Below, piece after piece: positions 8,981-21,318 of a DNA stretch of 64,000 bases. Origin of the DNA: Thozetella sp. PMI_491. Lineage: Eukaryota > Ascomycota > Sordariomycetes > Chaetosphaeriales > Chaetosphaeriaceae. Location of the stretch: assembly GCA_021432635.1 (NCBI GenBank), contig MU270035.1, positions 496,001 through 560,000 of the forward strand. Direction: 5' to 3'. Position 1 is the stretch's first letter. Each line of letters opens with the position of its first letter. The notes under the pieces are model-generated. The model was not told the DNA's origin. It did no database searches and saw nothing but the letters and a program-made list of their open reading frames with translations. The translations under genes were made by a program, and so were the position numbers.

Positions 8981-11024
8981 GGGGAGGGCTACTGCTTCAC
9001 TCGATCAATGAATGTCCTTGTTGCCCACCTGCCCACCTTCCGCCCTGCCAGGCCAGCAACCGCTCTCTCACCGATGAGCCGTGTGTCGGTCCCGGGCAGA
9101 CCCATGTCGGATTCCACACCCATGCCCCCCTGCCTTTCTGCCTGGTTCCGACGACAGAAGACCCTGCGGAAGACGGGATGACCAGTCCTACACGAAGGGA
9201 CTCACGCGCACCGGCCTTGGAATTGGCCACTACGATTCGCAGCCGAATGTGCCTTGGCGGATGGCACGCCGCCGGAGAGAGGAGGGGTGGGGCCCGTACA
9301 CCCTCTTCTGTCCAGGGTACCAGGGCCGGCAGTCTCTACACGTGTACTGTATACTACTATGCACCCTCGTACAACACGGCGGCTTCGACCGGGGACCCTG
9401 CGCTCTGCATTGCTGCTTTATCGCCCCGCGCTGACGCCGTAGGCCTATGTAAAGTGCAACTTTGAGATCGTGATGCCAGAGGTCACCCTAGGCAACCTCG
9501 CAGCCTCGTGTTTGTGAGAGACGGCGGAAGACGATGACGACGACTGTGAGCCTCATGGAGGGTAAGGAATAGGGACTGAGCCGCCACATGCGCGAGAATT
9601 CGCCCCGTCGGGGTGTCTCTCATGTCGACGGACTTGCTAGGCTAGGGCCAGCCTGCCCAAACACTACACACCCTTCCCCGGAGGTGCGGATGCCATGTCT
9701 GTGACACTCACCTTTACCGGCACTTACTGCTACCGGAAAGCCATCTACAAGGCAGTCCTGGCAGAACACGACAAATTCTCCGGTTTTCTATACTGTACGC
9801 AGATTTCGGACGGCCGCAAGTGGAAAGTGGAGCGGCTCGGCTCGAGGGAGCACGCCTTGGATTCCGCGTGAACACGAGCGCGTGGGGGGGCAAAATGATG
9901 CTATTAATGGTTAAACAGACGCCAGCTGCGCCTACGTGCAAGTTCACCGTCCGAGATGCAGAGAAATATTGGTCTTTGATCCAGGCTTTGCGACGCAGAG
10001 ACCAAGTCTCGAGCGCCTCCCGGCCAGGATTCGAGGTTGCAGTAGACACTTATTTTCTGTGTGGGCGGAGACCCCTTTTTTGGCTAAAGACCATTCGACG
10101 TCAACATGCAGCGTGGCGGGCCCCGCCAAGAGCCTGGAAGAGGACTCAACGATCGAAGAACTTGGCAGGGTCCGCTTTGCGTGCAAATCGAGTGGCCGTC
10201 ACTGGCATAAACTTCCCCCCTTGGCATGTGCTGCACTTGGACCTTGAAGTCTCCCATTCTGGGGACACGAGACACCGGATGGGGATGGCCCTGGTATGAT
10301 CCAGAATCTAGAATCCTCGCCTAGCCTTATCGAGACCAAGGTCAAGTTGCATGCGCGTACGGGATGAGCCACCAGCCTGCGAATACGATAAGGACCTATT
10401 GCGATATGGGGACGCTGACGTCTCATCCAGCAGCTTGCTCGTTCTATTCCGGATTTGCCGTCTCACGATCCTGTGATGGTTGCGAGGAACCATCATCACC
10501 GCTGCGGTAACTGCCCGGGATTCTTGTATTTCTTGCAGAGCCACATCCCGGCAAGGAGGAAGTCATCGGATGCCCTTTCTGCCCTCTCTGCCCTCTCTAT
10601 GGGCGATAACCGAAATTCCCGGGCCGATCCTTTGTAGTCTGATGATACGTGGTGCGCCTCGGGCATATCCCTATGCTAGCTATCCTCGTCGACCACTCTG
10701 GTTCCGGGCAGCAACTGGGACGGTAGCTGGGCTAAGGAGACAAAGGCTCCTACCTCCCCAGAAAAAAAGAGGAACCCAGGGAGACACCCGTAGACAAGAG
10801 TTTGAAAGCATGCCGACACTTCGTGGTTCGACAACAACTGACTAGGCACTATGCGGCGCGCATGAAGAGGTTTCGTTTAGAACGCATCGTCTCATTGCTT
10901 TTATGGATCCCTGGCCGCGACGTTGTACAATATACATTGATAAAAAATGTCCATTTGTAGGTATCCTTCCTTTTGGCGCCGCCTTTCTCTCGGCGACCGC
11001 TCGCCACTATCCACCCCTGCACCT
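8682..11024. other. Long intergenic region with G35 tract
   Basis: About 2.3 kb between the start of the small His-rich gene and the stop of OST1. It contains the G35 homopolymer (listed separately). Several overlapping frames of 60-160 codons occur on both strands, but none has a recognisable domain or splices into a plausible protein. No RNA gene was recognised. Confidence 0.5.
8945..8979 (+). repeat. 35-nt G homopolymer
   Basis: An uninterrupted run of 35 G lies at 8945-8979, followed by a short G-rich tail. It sits about 265 nt upstream of the minus-strand gene that starts at 8681. Homopolymers this long are rare in fungal genomes and are prone to sequencing length errors, so the exact length is uncertain. 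Confidence 0.9.
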
Positions 11025-12677
11025 CTATGCCTTCTTAGCGGACGAAAACTTCATCTCGAAGTTGCCAATGATCCATGCGCCGACAACTACAGAGAGGACG
11101 CTACCGAAGATCACTAGTGGCTTGCGGATGCTGGCCATGAAGGGGTAGTCGTACGAGACGACGAGCTCACGGTCCCGGAAGTCGTCCACCAAGTTGCGGG
11201 CCTTGATAACCAGCGCGGTGCGTCCAATAGTGTCAAGGAAGGTCTTATGGATCTCTACATCGGCATCGACGATGGAGGAGCCCGGGATGGGTGTGTGGAA
11301 CTTGACGTTCCTAGACTCGACGATTAGCACTACGGAGGCTGGGGAACCAGGCAAGGTTAAAGGGAGAGGAAGGTTGCTTACTCTGCACCCTCGGGCAGGA
11401 CCACGCGGACCTGAATCTCCTCGTACTCAATACCCTCCAACTGCTTGGGGCCCTCGAGGAATGGCACATTCAGGACGAAACCGCCGGTAGCTGTGCGGCG
11501 GAGGAAGTTCTTAGCGTCCGAGTTCCAGCCGATCGTGAAGGGATATTTCCAGCCTCCGAAGAGGGGGTAGCGAGGTCGGATCTCGAGCAGGGCCTCGCGC
11601 TTATTGCTACGGAAGCGAGATGTCGACACGTTGCCGATGACATCCGTGTAGTAAGGATCGGCGCTGCCAACACGAAGCGGGAACTTGAGCTCCTTGAGGG
11701 CGTGCGAGGTGGGGTTGTAGTACTGTTGCTGGGCCCACTTCACGCGGTTGAAGAGCTGCGAGAGGTTGGCACCACGGTGGTACAGGGTGTAGCGCTCCTC
11801 AAAGGCGACGTTGCCTCCCCAGTGGCTGACCTCAATGTCGCGTTCCAGCTGGGCAATGTGTGTGACAGGCTTGTTGAACTCGAAGCGCACTGTGACGGGC
11901 TCGGTAGCGCCGGCGGGCTTCTCGTCGAAGGGGCCGTACGTGAGTTTGGAGCCCTGCTTCACAGGGAATTCGGTGACGTCGCCGGAGCCGGGAAGCTTGG
12001 TGTAGTCGGGGATCGTCGCCGACGGGAACTTGATCTCGGTCTTCTGCTTCGTGGTGGTGTAAGCCGAAGGGGCGTAGGCCGAGCACGAGTAGCTCAAATA
12101 CTGGGCCTCATCCTGGTTGATGGTGGCCGGCAGGGGGCGGAAGGCCTTCAGAACGTAGTAGCTGATGCCGAGAGTCTGCTGGCCACCGGGCTTGAGGGGG
12201 GTCGGGAGCGTGATGCGGAAGTACTGGACGTCACTGGGGCCGTGGATCGGCTGTCAGCGAAACTGCGTCTGGGGCAGGGGGAGGAAGGCCGAAGCGCAAA
12301 GACAAGAAGGAAATGATGCTAGCTCACCTCGTAGGATCAAACTCGACCAGCTCGGCCTTGAAAGGGCCGGCATTGGCGTCCTTGCGGTCCTTCACCTCCA
12401 GGCCGCCGATCCGCGACAGCTGTTCGGGGGTGAAGGGCAGGAAGTACTCATCTTGCGCGGCCTTGTCGACGTTCTCGATCAGAACATTAATGTTCTCCTT
12501 GACGTAGTTCTTCTCTACGGAGACCACATGGACAAGATTGGCGTTCTTAAAGACCTGGGGAGGCTTGAATGTGGACGGGAGGGCGACGTTGGAAGTGTGC
12601 TTGATGGCGGCATCTGAGCTCGCTGAGCCCAGGCTCAGGAGGGAAAGAGCGGCGGAGAAGACTGCCACAGCCTTCAT
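11025..12677 (-). CDS. OST1: Oligosaccharyltransferase subunit OST1 / ribophorin I
   Basis: Three exons on the minus strand (12328-12677, 11382-12233, 11025-11310) give 495 residues. Residues 1-19 form a signal peptide. The lumenal domain carries ribophorin I hallmarks: YYVLKAFRPLPATI, LSYSCSAYAPSAYTT, VTHIAQLERDIEVSHWGG and VVLPEGAE. A single membrane segment (IFGSVLSVVVGAWIIGNF) lies near the C-terminus, with a Lys-rich cytosolic tail ending SSAKKA. Intron 2 uses the acceptor CTAG at 11311-11314, giving LPEGAENVKFHT, rather than an upstream CCCAG that breaks the frame. Family knowledge: OST1 is a non-catalytic subunit of the ER complex that N-glycosylates nascent proteins. Confidence 0.94.
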
Positions 12678-14180
12678 ATTGAAAAAAAGAACACAGGCAC
12701 GCGCATCAACCGGGCCAGGTGCGAAAGGGGAGAGGGAAACAAAGGAAGGAGGCTGGCAAAAGATGTGCGAGTCGCAGTTTTGGTCGTCAGTTCATCACGC
12801 TTCTGCCCTCGCAATAACGCCGTGTCCTCAAACAGCTTCCGGCAAACAGCTTACGTTGCTACAAATGGCCCCCCTGTCGGACCAGCTCCCATGAGTGGAT
12901 AAAGTGGGGGCTTTCGGAAGATATTCTAATCCGATTTCCGAGAAGTGGAGCTTCTTTCTCCTTCCCCTTGGTGCCTTTCGCGTCCCCACTCAGGCCTTCC
13001 CCTTCACCCAACCGTGGCCCAAGCTCCGGCGGCGGCGTGGGGTGGGCGGCCCTGGAGGTTGGCCTGAATGGCAGGCTTGGCACTGTGACATGGACGGTAG
13101 GGGGCAAGAGGTGGGGGAGGGTCCGATTGCCCTGGGTAGCCCTGGGTGCGCTGTGCCCTGCTTTGCCTGCCAGCTGCGCAGACATACGGAGTACCTTACC
13201 CTGTACTAGGTACGAAGGCCCGCCGCGGCGCCTCCCACTCCCGGGCCAGGTGGACGCATTCCCGAGCTTCTACTTCATTGGCGCGGCCGGCCACTCATCA
13301 CATTTGATAGCTAGAGAAAGCTAGAGAGATCATGATGCACAAAGAGTGGATGCCGTTGGGGGACGAAATACACACGCACAAAATTTGGGACCATCAAGCT
13401 GTCTTGTAATTATGGTGCATTACCAGCTCTCTGGCTAACATGCTCCGTACAATGTTGTACTTTTTATGTACAAAAGGATCTCAATCCGTGCCAGTACCTA
13501 AGACAAGCTGACCACAGCCCTGCCAAGACAAAAATGGTCCCCTCAATGACATGCCCCTGTCAGCGCCTGAGCTCAACAGAGTGAGGGGCGGAGTTTCATC
13601 ATGTCATGGCCTGCACCGGGCAGCTTTCTGCCCCTCCTCACTTTCACCCACCGTCCATATCCACCAACCTTCCCTGGGCACTTTCTAGTAGGAACAGAGA
13701 GATAGCCCATTGCTTCTCCCTCCCTCTGTCTCTCTCCTCGTTTATCTAGTAATCTACCCCCTGTCCCAAGTAGCTTTGGCGTCTCAGAGCTGAGTAATAC
13801 TACCTACGTCACTTTTTGGGATCTGTTAGCACTCCCCACGCCGGAGAATCCGCCATCCCACCGCCTTGAGGGGGTCATCCGGAAGCTCCAATTTCTCCCT
13901 CCCACTCTAGCTCTCCAGCACACACAAGCCTCGTTGCTTTTTCGCGGTCTCGCCAGCCTGCCGTTGCGTGGAGCCAGGCCCCAAATCCCGCAGCTCCCGG
14001 CCGCCTGCAAAGCTTAAATACCGTTGATATCGGCCTTGCCCCGGCCGGTTCCCGTTGCATCTAGCCTACTGATAGGCATTCGTGCTTCTTTGTGTGGAGC
14101 TTCGTCCCGTCCATCGTTGGGAGCTACCGCCCTATCACGACCCCAAACATAGGAAGAGCCCACGAGGCACTTGAGACAAG
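12678..14180. other. Divergent intergenic region, OST1 / hexokinase
   Basis: About 1.5 kb shared by the promoters of OST1 and hexokinase. Near 13185-13212 lies TACGGAGTACC followed by a TACTAGGTACG segment, a short palindromic motif also seen in other spacers of this window. A pyrimidine-rich stretch runs around 13705-13760. I see no further gene. Confidence 0.5.
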
Positions 14181-16384
14181 ATGGTCGGACTGGGCCCCAA
14201 GAAGCCGCCATCCCGGAAGGGAACTGGTATGTATGAACGTATCGTCCATGTTTTGCTTCGCATTCGAGCCCATTGATGTTTCGACAATGGCTCAATAGGG
14301 CCAGCCGTCTTCGCTTAGAATAATTTATTGAGTGAGCGACGCTCTACTCTTTGCTAAGAGCGTGCCGCGGCTACTTGTGAGCAAGACCACGTATGGCTTC
14401 AGAGCCTCATGGGAGAGGCCGGTACTAGAATACGAGAAGGCAGAACCGGTGAACCAAGTGGCTCGGGTGTTAAAGGTTTCTCATTGTTCCTTCCCTGTGG
14501 AACAAGCGCTGAGAACGGGGAAGATTGAAGCCATGCTACTTTCACTTCACCTTCAGAAGTGGCGTGACCTTCACTCCCTCGCCTTTTGAACCGAATCACT
14601 ACATCCCGGCAGTCCTCACTCATATTCTCCCATTGCCATCCCCATCCTCACCACCTTGCCCCTTCATCTGCATCGCGCAGAATCCGGATCTAATAATCAT
14701 GGCAGGATCCTTTGCCGACATCCCGAGGGACCTCAAGAAGGAGATAGAGCACCTCCAGAAGCTCTTCTCCGTGGACACTGCCAAGCTGAAGGAAATCACC
14801 GATCACTTCGTGAAGGAGCTCGATAAAGGTAGGCGGCTCAAACCCGATCATGCGATCGATCACTCGCTAATTACCTGCCCTCTGCCCGTTAGGCCTCAGT
14901 GTCGAGGGTGGTAGCATTGTAAGCCCAACTTCTCCCGGTGTTCCTCGCTCGCGGATGCTTGTGTTGACATTGCCAAACAGCCCATGAACCCAACTTGGGT
15001 CATGTCTTTTCCCGATGGCTACGAGACCGGCACCTACCTCGCTCTTGACATGGGAGGCACCAACCTCCGCGTGTGCGAGATCACCCTAACCGACCAGAAG
15101 TCCGAATTCGACATCATCCAGTCCAAGTACCGCATGCCTGAGGAGCTCAAGACCGGCGAGTCAGATGAGCTCTGGGAGTACATTGCCGACTGCCTCCAGC
15201 AGTTCATCGAGACCCACCACGGCGACGCCGAGAAGCTGGAGAAGCTTCCTCTCGGGTTCACCTTCTCCTATCCCGCCACCCAGAACTACATCGATGAAGG
15301 CATCCTCCAGCGCTGGACCAAGGGCTTCGACATTGCGGGCGTGGAGGGCCAGAATGTTGTGCCCATGTTCGAAGCAGCTCTCGCTCGTCGCGTGAGTTCT
15401 TGCAAGCACCTTGTACCGGAGATATGCTGAGGCTGACGCAGCACAGGGCGTTCCTATCAAGCTTAGTGCTCTGATCAACGATACCACCGGGACCCTGATC
15501 GCCTCGGCGTACACGGACACCAAGATGAGGATCGGTTGCATCTTCGGTACCGGTTGCAATGCCGCCTACATGGAGCATGCCGGGTCGATTCCCAAGCTCG
15601 CCCATATGAACCTGCCGCCCGATACCCCGATGGCCATCAATTGCGAGTGGGGTGCCTTCGATAACGAGCATAAGGTCTTGCCCCGTACTCCGTACGACAT
15701 CATCATCGACAAGGACTCGCCTCGCCCTGGCCAGCAGGCATTCGAGAAGATGATTGCGGGTCTATACCTCGGAGAGATCTTTCGGCTGACTCTGGTTGAC
15801 CTCCACGACAACCACGAGGTCCACATCTTCAGTGGCCAGGACATTTCGAAACTCCGTCGGGCCTACACCCTCGACTCGTCTTTCCTCTCCCTCATCGAAG
15901 AGTGAGTCAACTAGCAAGGACGAAGAAGATCTGACGATTCCGAGGCTGACCCTTTGCTAGCGATCCTTTCGAGAACTTGTCCGAGACGTTTGACCTCTTC
16001 CAGAACAAGCTCGGCCTCAGCCCCAATGGCCCTGAGCTCGAGTTGATCCGCCGCCTCGCCGAGCTGATTGGAACCCGTGCGGCCCGCCTCTCAGCGTGCG
16101 GAGTTGCCGCCATTGCCAAGAAGAAGAGCTATGAGACCTGCCATGTCGGCGCGGACGGCTCCGTCTTCAACAAATACCCGCACTTCAAGGAACGCGGCGC
16201 CCAAGCTCTGAAGGAGATTCTGGATTGGCCCGACAAGCAGGACCCCAAAGCAGAGGATCCAATTGAGATTCTTGCTGCCGAAGACGGCAGCGGTGTGGGC
16301 GCTGCCCTCATTGCGGCTCTCACGCTGAAGCGAGTCAAGGAGGGCAACCTTGCCGGTATTCTTCATCCGGAAAACTTCACGTAA
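14181..16384 (+). CDS. HXK: Hexokinase
   Basis: Six exons (14181-14226, 14706-14828, 14893-14918, 14981-15391, 15447-15901, 15961-16384) encode 494 residues. The N-terminus MVGLGPKKPPSRKGTG comes from a 46-nt first exon before a 479-nt intron; this start is conserved in fungal hexokinases. Key segments are LALDMGGTNLRV (about 86-97, phosphate 1), LGFTFSYPATQ (about 155, sugar binding), NDTTGTL (about 213, catalytic Asp) and GTGCNAAY. Family knowledge: it phosphorylates glucose and other hexoses at C6 with ATP; some fungal members also act in glucose sensing. An ATG at 14699, at the 3' end of intron 1, is in frame and could start a shorter form (MAGSFADIP). The next gene, RMT2, is convergent, 188 nt away. 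Confidence 0.95.
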
Positions 16385-16572
16385 AAGGTCTAGACTTAGC
16401 CTCGATGGATACAGCGCCTGGCTACGTGCTTCCTTTTCTTACTGAAGGTAGCAGAGAGAAATGGGGGGAAGGCATTTTTTACTTCTATTAGAGGTAGAAG
16501 GTAGACCATGGAGCTGTCCATGTCCAGGCTACGATGTCGCGAGGGACGGTCTAAAAAGGGGATACGATGATT

Positions 16573-17975
16573 TCATCCCAGGAATGTGCAGATCGGCAGC
16601 CGATACTCTGGGAAAAAGACATTAGTGACCAAGATTGGCAATCCGACGGTATCTTAAAGGCCATAGTGCACTTACTGTCCAGTGTCCAGTACCTCATCTT
16701 GACCCCCTCCCAGTCTCCCTTGCCATCCTCTGCTAGGTTTTTCATGTCCACATCGATCACGTTCCAGTCAACATCCAGACCGGCATCCGTCAGGTGGATC
16801 TCCACGACTTTGGTATAGACGTCGTAGCAAATCGGCCTGTCCGCGCCAAGTCCGTTGAAGAAGCCAAATATTCCGTGCGGGTCCAGCAGGCCGGGCACGT
16901 ATTCAGTAAAGAACATGCGCATCTGGCTGTAATCTTCTCCAAAAGTATCGAAATAGATAGCATCGAAGACTTGCCCCTCCTCGATGAGCTTGGGGCATAT
17001 ATCCTGCCACTTGCCATGGTGGACCTTGAACGCGCCGGGCTCGCCGCCGCTTGCCTCCCAAGACGCGCCGAATTTCGACTCAGGCGTTGAGATGTATTTC
17101 AGGACTTCGGGGTGGGCTTCGATGATATGATGCCGTGACGGCTTCATCTCTGCAAACATACCATCGATGATCCCCATGCCAAACCCGACGTTGAGGATCC
17201 GCTTCCCTGGCGCTTTGTCCGGGATCAGGGCATCCACGCTCTTCCGCATAATGTCCGTCTCCCAGGCCATCATAACGCCATTGCCGTCGTCATCGACTAG
17301 TTTGCCTTCTGTATATGTGACTGATGATCGCAGATAGTCTGCGCTGTTGACGCTTGGCCTTACGAACTTTGTCTCTTTTTCCTGCTCTGGCTCCTGCCCC
17401 TGCTCTTCGCTCACCCCGTTGTTTGCCTCCATGGCGACAAGCTCTGGAGCTTCGTCGCCGTCTTCGATTACGCCGTTCCCGTCCTGCCCACCCACCTCGA
17501 TGGCCTCAGGGCCGTCGTCCTCCTCTTCCTCTCCGCTCGAGAGCTCCTCGTACCCTCCCATCAGCGCGAACAAGAGTTCCGCACGCACGCCCGCCTCGAC
17601 GCAGAGATTGTAGAGCTCGGGTCGTTGCAGCCGCCGAGCGACGCAACCCGGAGTCTCGTTATGGTCATCCACATCGTTCCAGATAGCCCCCCAGAGCAGC
17701 AACTCGTGCACGACCGTCTTCGCATTCTCGAGATCTTCGGGCGTGTCATCGTCGGAGGGCTCACCGCAAGCTCGCACGGCAGCATGCAACGGTGTCTCGC
17801 CTGTTACTGAATCCTGGCTTGAGGCCCGGCCGGGCTCGTCAAGAAGCTTCTTGACTGTCTGGACATCGTGGGCCCATGCTGCAGTAAGAATCTGCTGGGT
17901 CGGGGGCGAGCATTCCGGAGAAATGCGCGAGGCGATGGAGTCTCGATCAAGATCCGCCATGGTGGGCGGGGGCAA
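16573..17975 (-). CDS. RMT2: Protein arginine N-methyltransferase 2 (RMT2)
   Basis: Two exons on the minus strand (16676-17975 and 16573-16607) give 444 residues. Ankyrin-like sequence (GETPLHAAVRAC and WNDVDDHNETPGCVARR, residues 58-115) is followed by an acidic linker (146-200) and a methyltransferase domain. SAM motif I is VGFGMGIIDG (263-272), the acidic residue lies in EAH (286-288), and FDTFGEDY (342-349) follows. The 35-nt last exon completes LDKYRLPICTFLG, the conserved C-terminus; without splicing the frame runs into unrelated residues. Family knowledge: RMT2 methylates the delta nitrogen of an arginine in ribosomal protein L12. A second in-frame ATG (MADLDRD) lies 15 nt downstream. 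Confidence 0.94.
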
Positions 17976-18862
17976 TGCGCCCAGGCAATTCCCGCTTCTT
18001 GGAAAAGTCTCGAAGCTCGAGAGCCTGAACGAGACGAGGAGCTCTGGGAAGGGGAAGGGGGCTGCCCGTGCAAAGGAATGCCGGAGTCGCGTGAGCTCTT
18101 GCCCTCCTCAGAGATGAGGCCCTTCAAAAGACAACAATGCCCCTCTTTGGGGATTAAAAAAACACAATTTTTCTACATCAAAGTTGGGTCGACTGGTTGT
18201 GCCCCTCTACCCCACCCACCTGCTCCCGTGTAGCAAGGGAGACCTTCCAGGGCGGAATTTAATTCGCCAATGGGGGCGCCTTCCTCTGGAACGTGGGAGC
18301 TAAGAGCGGGGAATTCGACTCGGGAGCTGCTTCGCTCTCGCCCACGCAGGACGCCCTGTGCTAGCTCAGAGTGCAGGGGTCCAGGGGCCTACTATGTAGT
18401 TGCCGGGTGCCTCGAGCTCTGCTGCATTCCATCTCTTATGTCCCTCCTCCCTCCCCTCCATGCTTGCGCCGGAGAGAGACCGAAGGAAAGAAAGCGCTCA
18501 TACTCGCAGCCAGCTTTCGTCCTTTCAATCGTACATTTACTCTTCTGCCATCCCGTCTTAGCATTGCCCATTCTTGGCACGAGCACGATTGAGGTGAGAG
18601 ACTTTTGTGTTTTTTGCCATGAGTCTCTTCTGATTAGAGCTTGATTGGATTCTGGATTGGCTCTCCTCCCCGAACCCTCTACCAAGAAAAACCCTTACCT
18701 CCCTACCCCGTCGTATGCCGACCTTCGCGGTCCAATTCGAACCGCCTTCGAGCTCTTATGCCACCATCAGTGCTGATATTTGAAGACCTCAAGACTCGCA
18801 AGACAACTTGGGAATCCGGCCGCCGTGGCAGCTTGAAGAGGGCCAAGCCAGGAGTCATCGTC
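17976..18862. other. Divergent promoter region, RMT2 / VTC4
   Basis: This is 887 nt between two start codons. The VTC4 frame stays open upstream to 18641, but the added residues do not resemble SPX proteins, so I treat it as 5' UTR. No CACGTG (the phosphate-regulator site) was found here. Nothing else is recognisable. Confidence 0.5.
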
Positions 18863-21318
18863 ATGAAGTTTGGGGATCAGCTCCGCTCCTCTGTCATCCG
18901 CGAATACCAATGGTACTACATCGACTATGACGGGCTCAAAGCCGAGCTAAAACACAGGAGTGGCCCGGTCCTCCCGACCGGCGACGGCGAGGCCAGCAAT
19001 GGCAAGCCTGCGAAGCGAGAATGGACCGAGGCGGACGAGGGCCGGTTCGTCAACAAACTTGAGGCCGAACTGGAAAAGGTGCATACCAAGCAACAGGTCA
19101 AGGCTGTGGAGATCTCCCGCCGCATTGCTGTCAGCGAGAGAGAAGTCAAGGACGTCGTCAATCGCCTGCAGGAGCGGGGCCTCAGTCAGGACGGGCCCAG
19201 CGAGGAAGAGTTCATGCTCCTCGAGGAGGACCTGAGCGATATCATCGCCGACGTGCATGATCTTGCCAAGTTCGTGCAGTTGAACTATACGGGCTTTTTT
19301 AAGATTATAAAAAAGCATGACGTGGGTCATCTCAGCCAATTGGAGCCCCCACGCTCCTGGGAAGCGACATTTGCTAACAGATAGCTGCAGAAACTCACAG
19401 GTTGGCACCTCAAGCCCGTCTTCGACACCCGACTCAAGGCCAAGCCCTTCTATAAGGAGAACTATGACGCATCCGTTGTCAAATTGTCCAAGCTATACGA
19501 CATAGTCCGCACCCGAGGCAACCCGGTCAAGGGCGACAGCGCGGCCGGAGGCAACCAGGCGAACTTCGTGCGACACACCACCAAGTACTGGGTTCACCCA
19601 GATAACATCACAGAAGTCAAGCTCATCATCCTGAAGCACCTGCCCGTCCTGGTGTTCAACGCCAGCAAGGAGTTTGAGCAGCAAGATTCGGCCATCACGT
19701 CCATCTACTATGACAACCCGGACAAGTGGGATCTGTACGAGGGACGGCTGAAGAAGACTGAAGGCGCCGAAGCCATTCGCCTGCGGTGGTACGGTGGTAT
19801 GCAGACCGAGACCATTTTTGTGGAACGCAAGACCCATCGTGAGGACTGGACCGGCGAGAAGTCAGTCAAGGCCCGCTTCTCCATCAAGGAGAAGAACGTC
19901 AACGCCTACATGCGCGGGGACCTTCTGCCAGCTGCCATCTTCGAGAAAGCGCGCCGCGAGGGCAAGAAATCGGAGAAGGCGATTGCCGAGGATGAGAGAC
20001 TTGCCTCTGAGGTGCAGTGGTCCGTTCTGAAGAAGGGCTACCGGCCGGTGTGCCGGTCGTTCTACAACCGAACTGCCTTCCAGCTGCCGGCCGATGCTCG
20101 TGTCCGTATCTCACTGGACACCGAGCTGACCATGGTCCGCGAGGACAACTTGGACGGAGTGCAGAGGTCGGGCGACAACTGGAGGCGGATGGACATTGGC
20201 ATTGACTTTCCATTCTCGCAGCTCCCGCCCGGAGATGTTGTCCGGTTTCCCTACGCCGTACTCGAAGTTAAGCTGCAGACGCAGCTGGGCCAAGAGCCTC
20301 CTGAGTGGGTCCGACAGCTGATTGCCAGCCATCTTGTCGAAGCCGTTCCCAAGTTCTCCAAGTTCATCCATGGTGTGGCGTGTCTGTTTCCTGAGCGCAT
20401 CAATCTGCTGCCCTTCTGGATGCCGCAGATGGACGTGGATATCCGCAAGCCGGCGACCCATAACTTTGGTATTCACCGCCCCGGACAGTCCGCCACCGCG
20501 ACGACGTCCGACGACGAGGATGACGACGACTCGGATGACGAGCAACCGCTTCCAGGCAATGGAGAGTCCAGCTCCCAGGGCGCTACCAGGCGTGCCATCC
20601 AGGCTCCCACAGATATCGAGGGCCAGACCGTCGATCACGTGGCCGGAGACGACGCATATCCCATCTACGATTCCGATGACGAGGATGACGAAGATAGGCT
20701 CGAGGAGGCGAGACGGGTTGGCGGGCTGACCTATTACCGCACACTGGCCGAACAGCTAGCCGCACAGACTGGCCGCGGAATGCTTCACTTCCTCGAGGCT
20801 GTAACGCCGCACCCGCGAGGATCCGTAATTCCGCGCAACGAGCGGCTCCAGGCGCTCATGGGAGGTGGCGAGATCACCACAAAGCGATTCAAGGCTCCCA
20901 AGGGCAAGAGGATCCACGTCCCCGTCCGGGTCGAGCCCAAAGTGTATTTCGCCGCCGAAAGAACCTTCCTCGGCTGGGTAAGTCAACACCATTATTCTAG
21001 CCTCTCCATCCTGGATGAAGCTAATAGATATTATAGCTTGAGTTCTCCATTTATATCGGTACTATCGCCGTGACGTTGCTGAACTTCGGCACGAAGCCGA
21101 ATGGCGCCTCGTTTTTGGTGGCTGGAGTCTTTACGCTCCTCGCCATCCTCTCTCTTGCCTACTCAGTCGGGATATATCTCTATCGCAGCGAAGCTATCCG
21201 CACTCGGAAAGCTGCGAGGTACTACGACAAGTGGGGACCTAGCGTGCTCTGCGCAGCCCTCTTCGTCGCGGTTGCTTTGAATTTTGCATTCAAGGGCCAT
21301 GAGCAGAAATTTTGGTAG
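18863..21318 (+). CDS. VTC4: Vacuolar transporter chaperone 4, polyphosphate polymerase
   Basis: Three exons (18863-19321, 19391-20977, 21037-21318) encode 775 residues. The start MKFGDQL is the canonical SPX-domain start. The SPX domain covers about residues 1-155 and contains the basic cluster KIIKKHDK, known in this family to bind inositol pyrophosphates; intron 1 falls inside it, between D and K. The triphosphate-tunnel polymerase domain follows ([44 protein letters not shown]). An acidic linker ([11 protein letters not shown]) leads to a C-terminal DUF202-type region with three membrane segments. It makes polyphosphate from ATP and moves it into the vacuole as part of the VTC complex. 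Confidence 0.96.

Noticed and set aside
9820-10299. 159-codon frame in the long spacer near OST1
   Set aside because: No domain, no plausible splice partners, and overlapping frames of similar length on the other strand; consistent with chance in GC-rich DNA.
18725-18745. B-box-like AATTCGAACC on the minus strand upstream of VTC4
   Set aside because: The only possible A-box lies too close, and no acceptor stem can be formed.
18641-18862. N-terminal extension of VTC4 of 74 residues
   Set aside because: SPX proteins start MKFG at the N-terminus; the extension has no similarity to the family.
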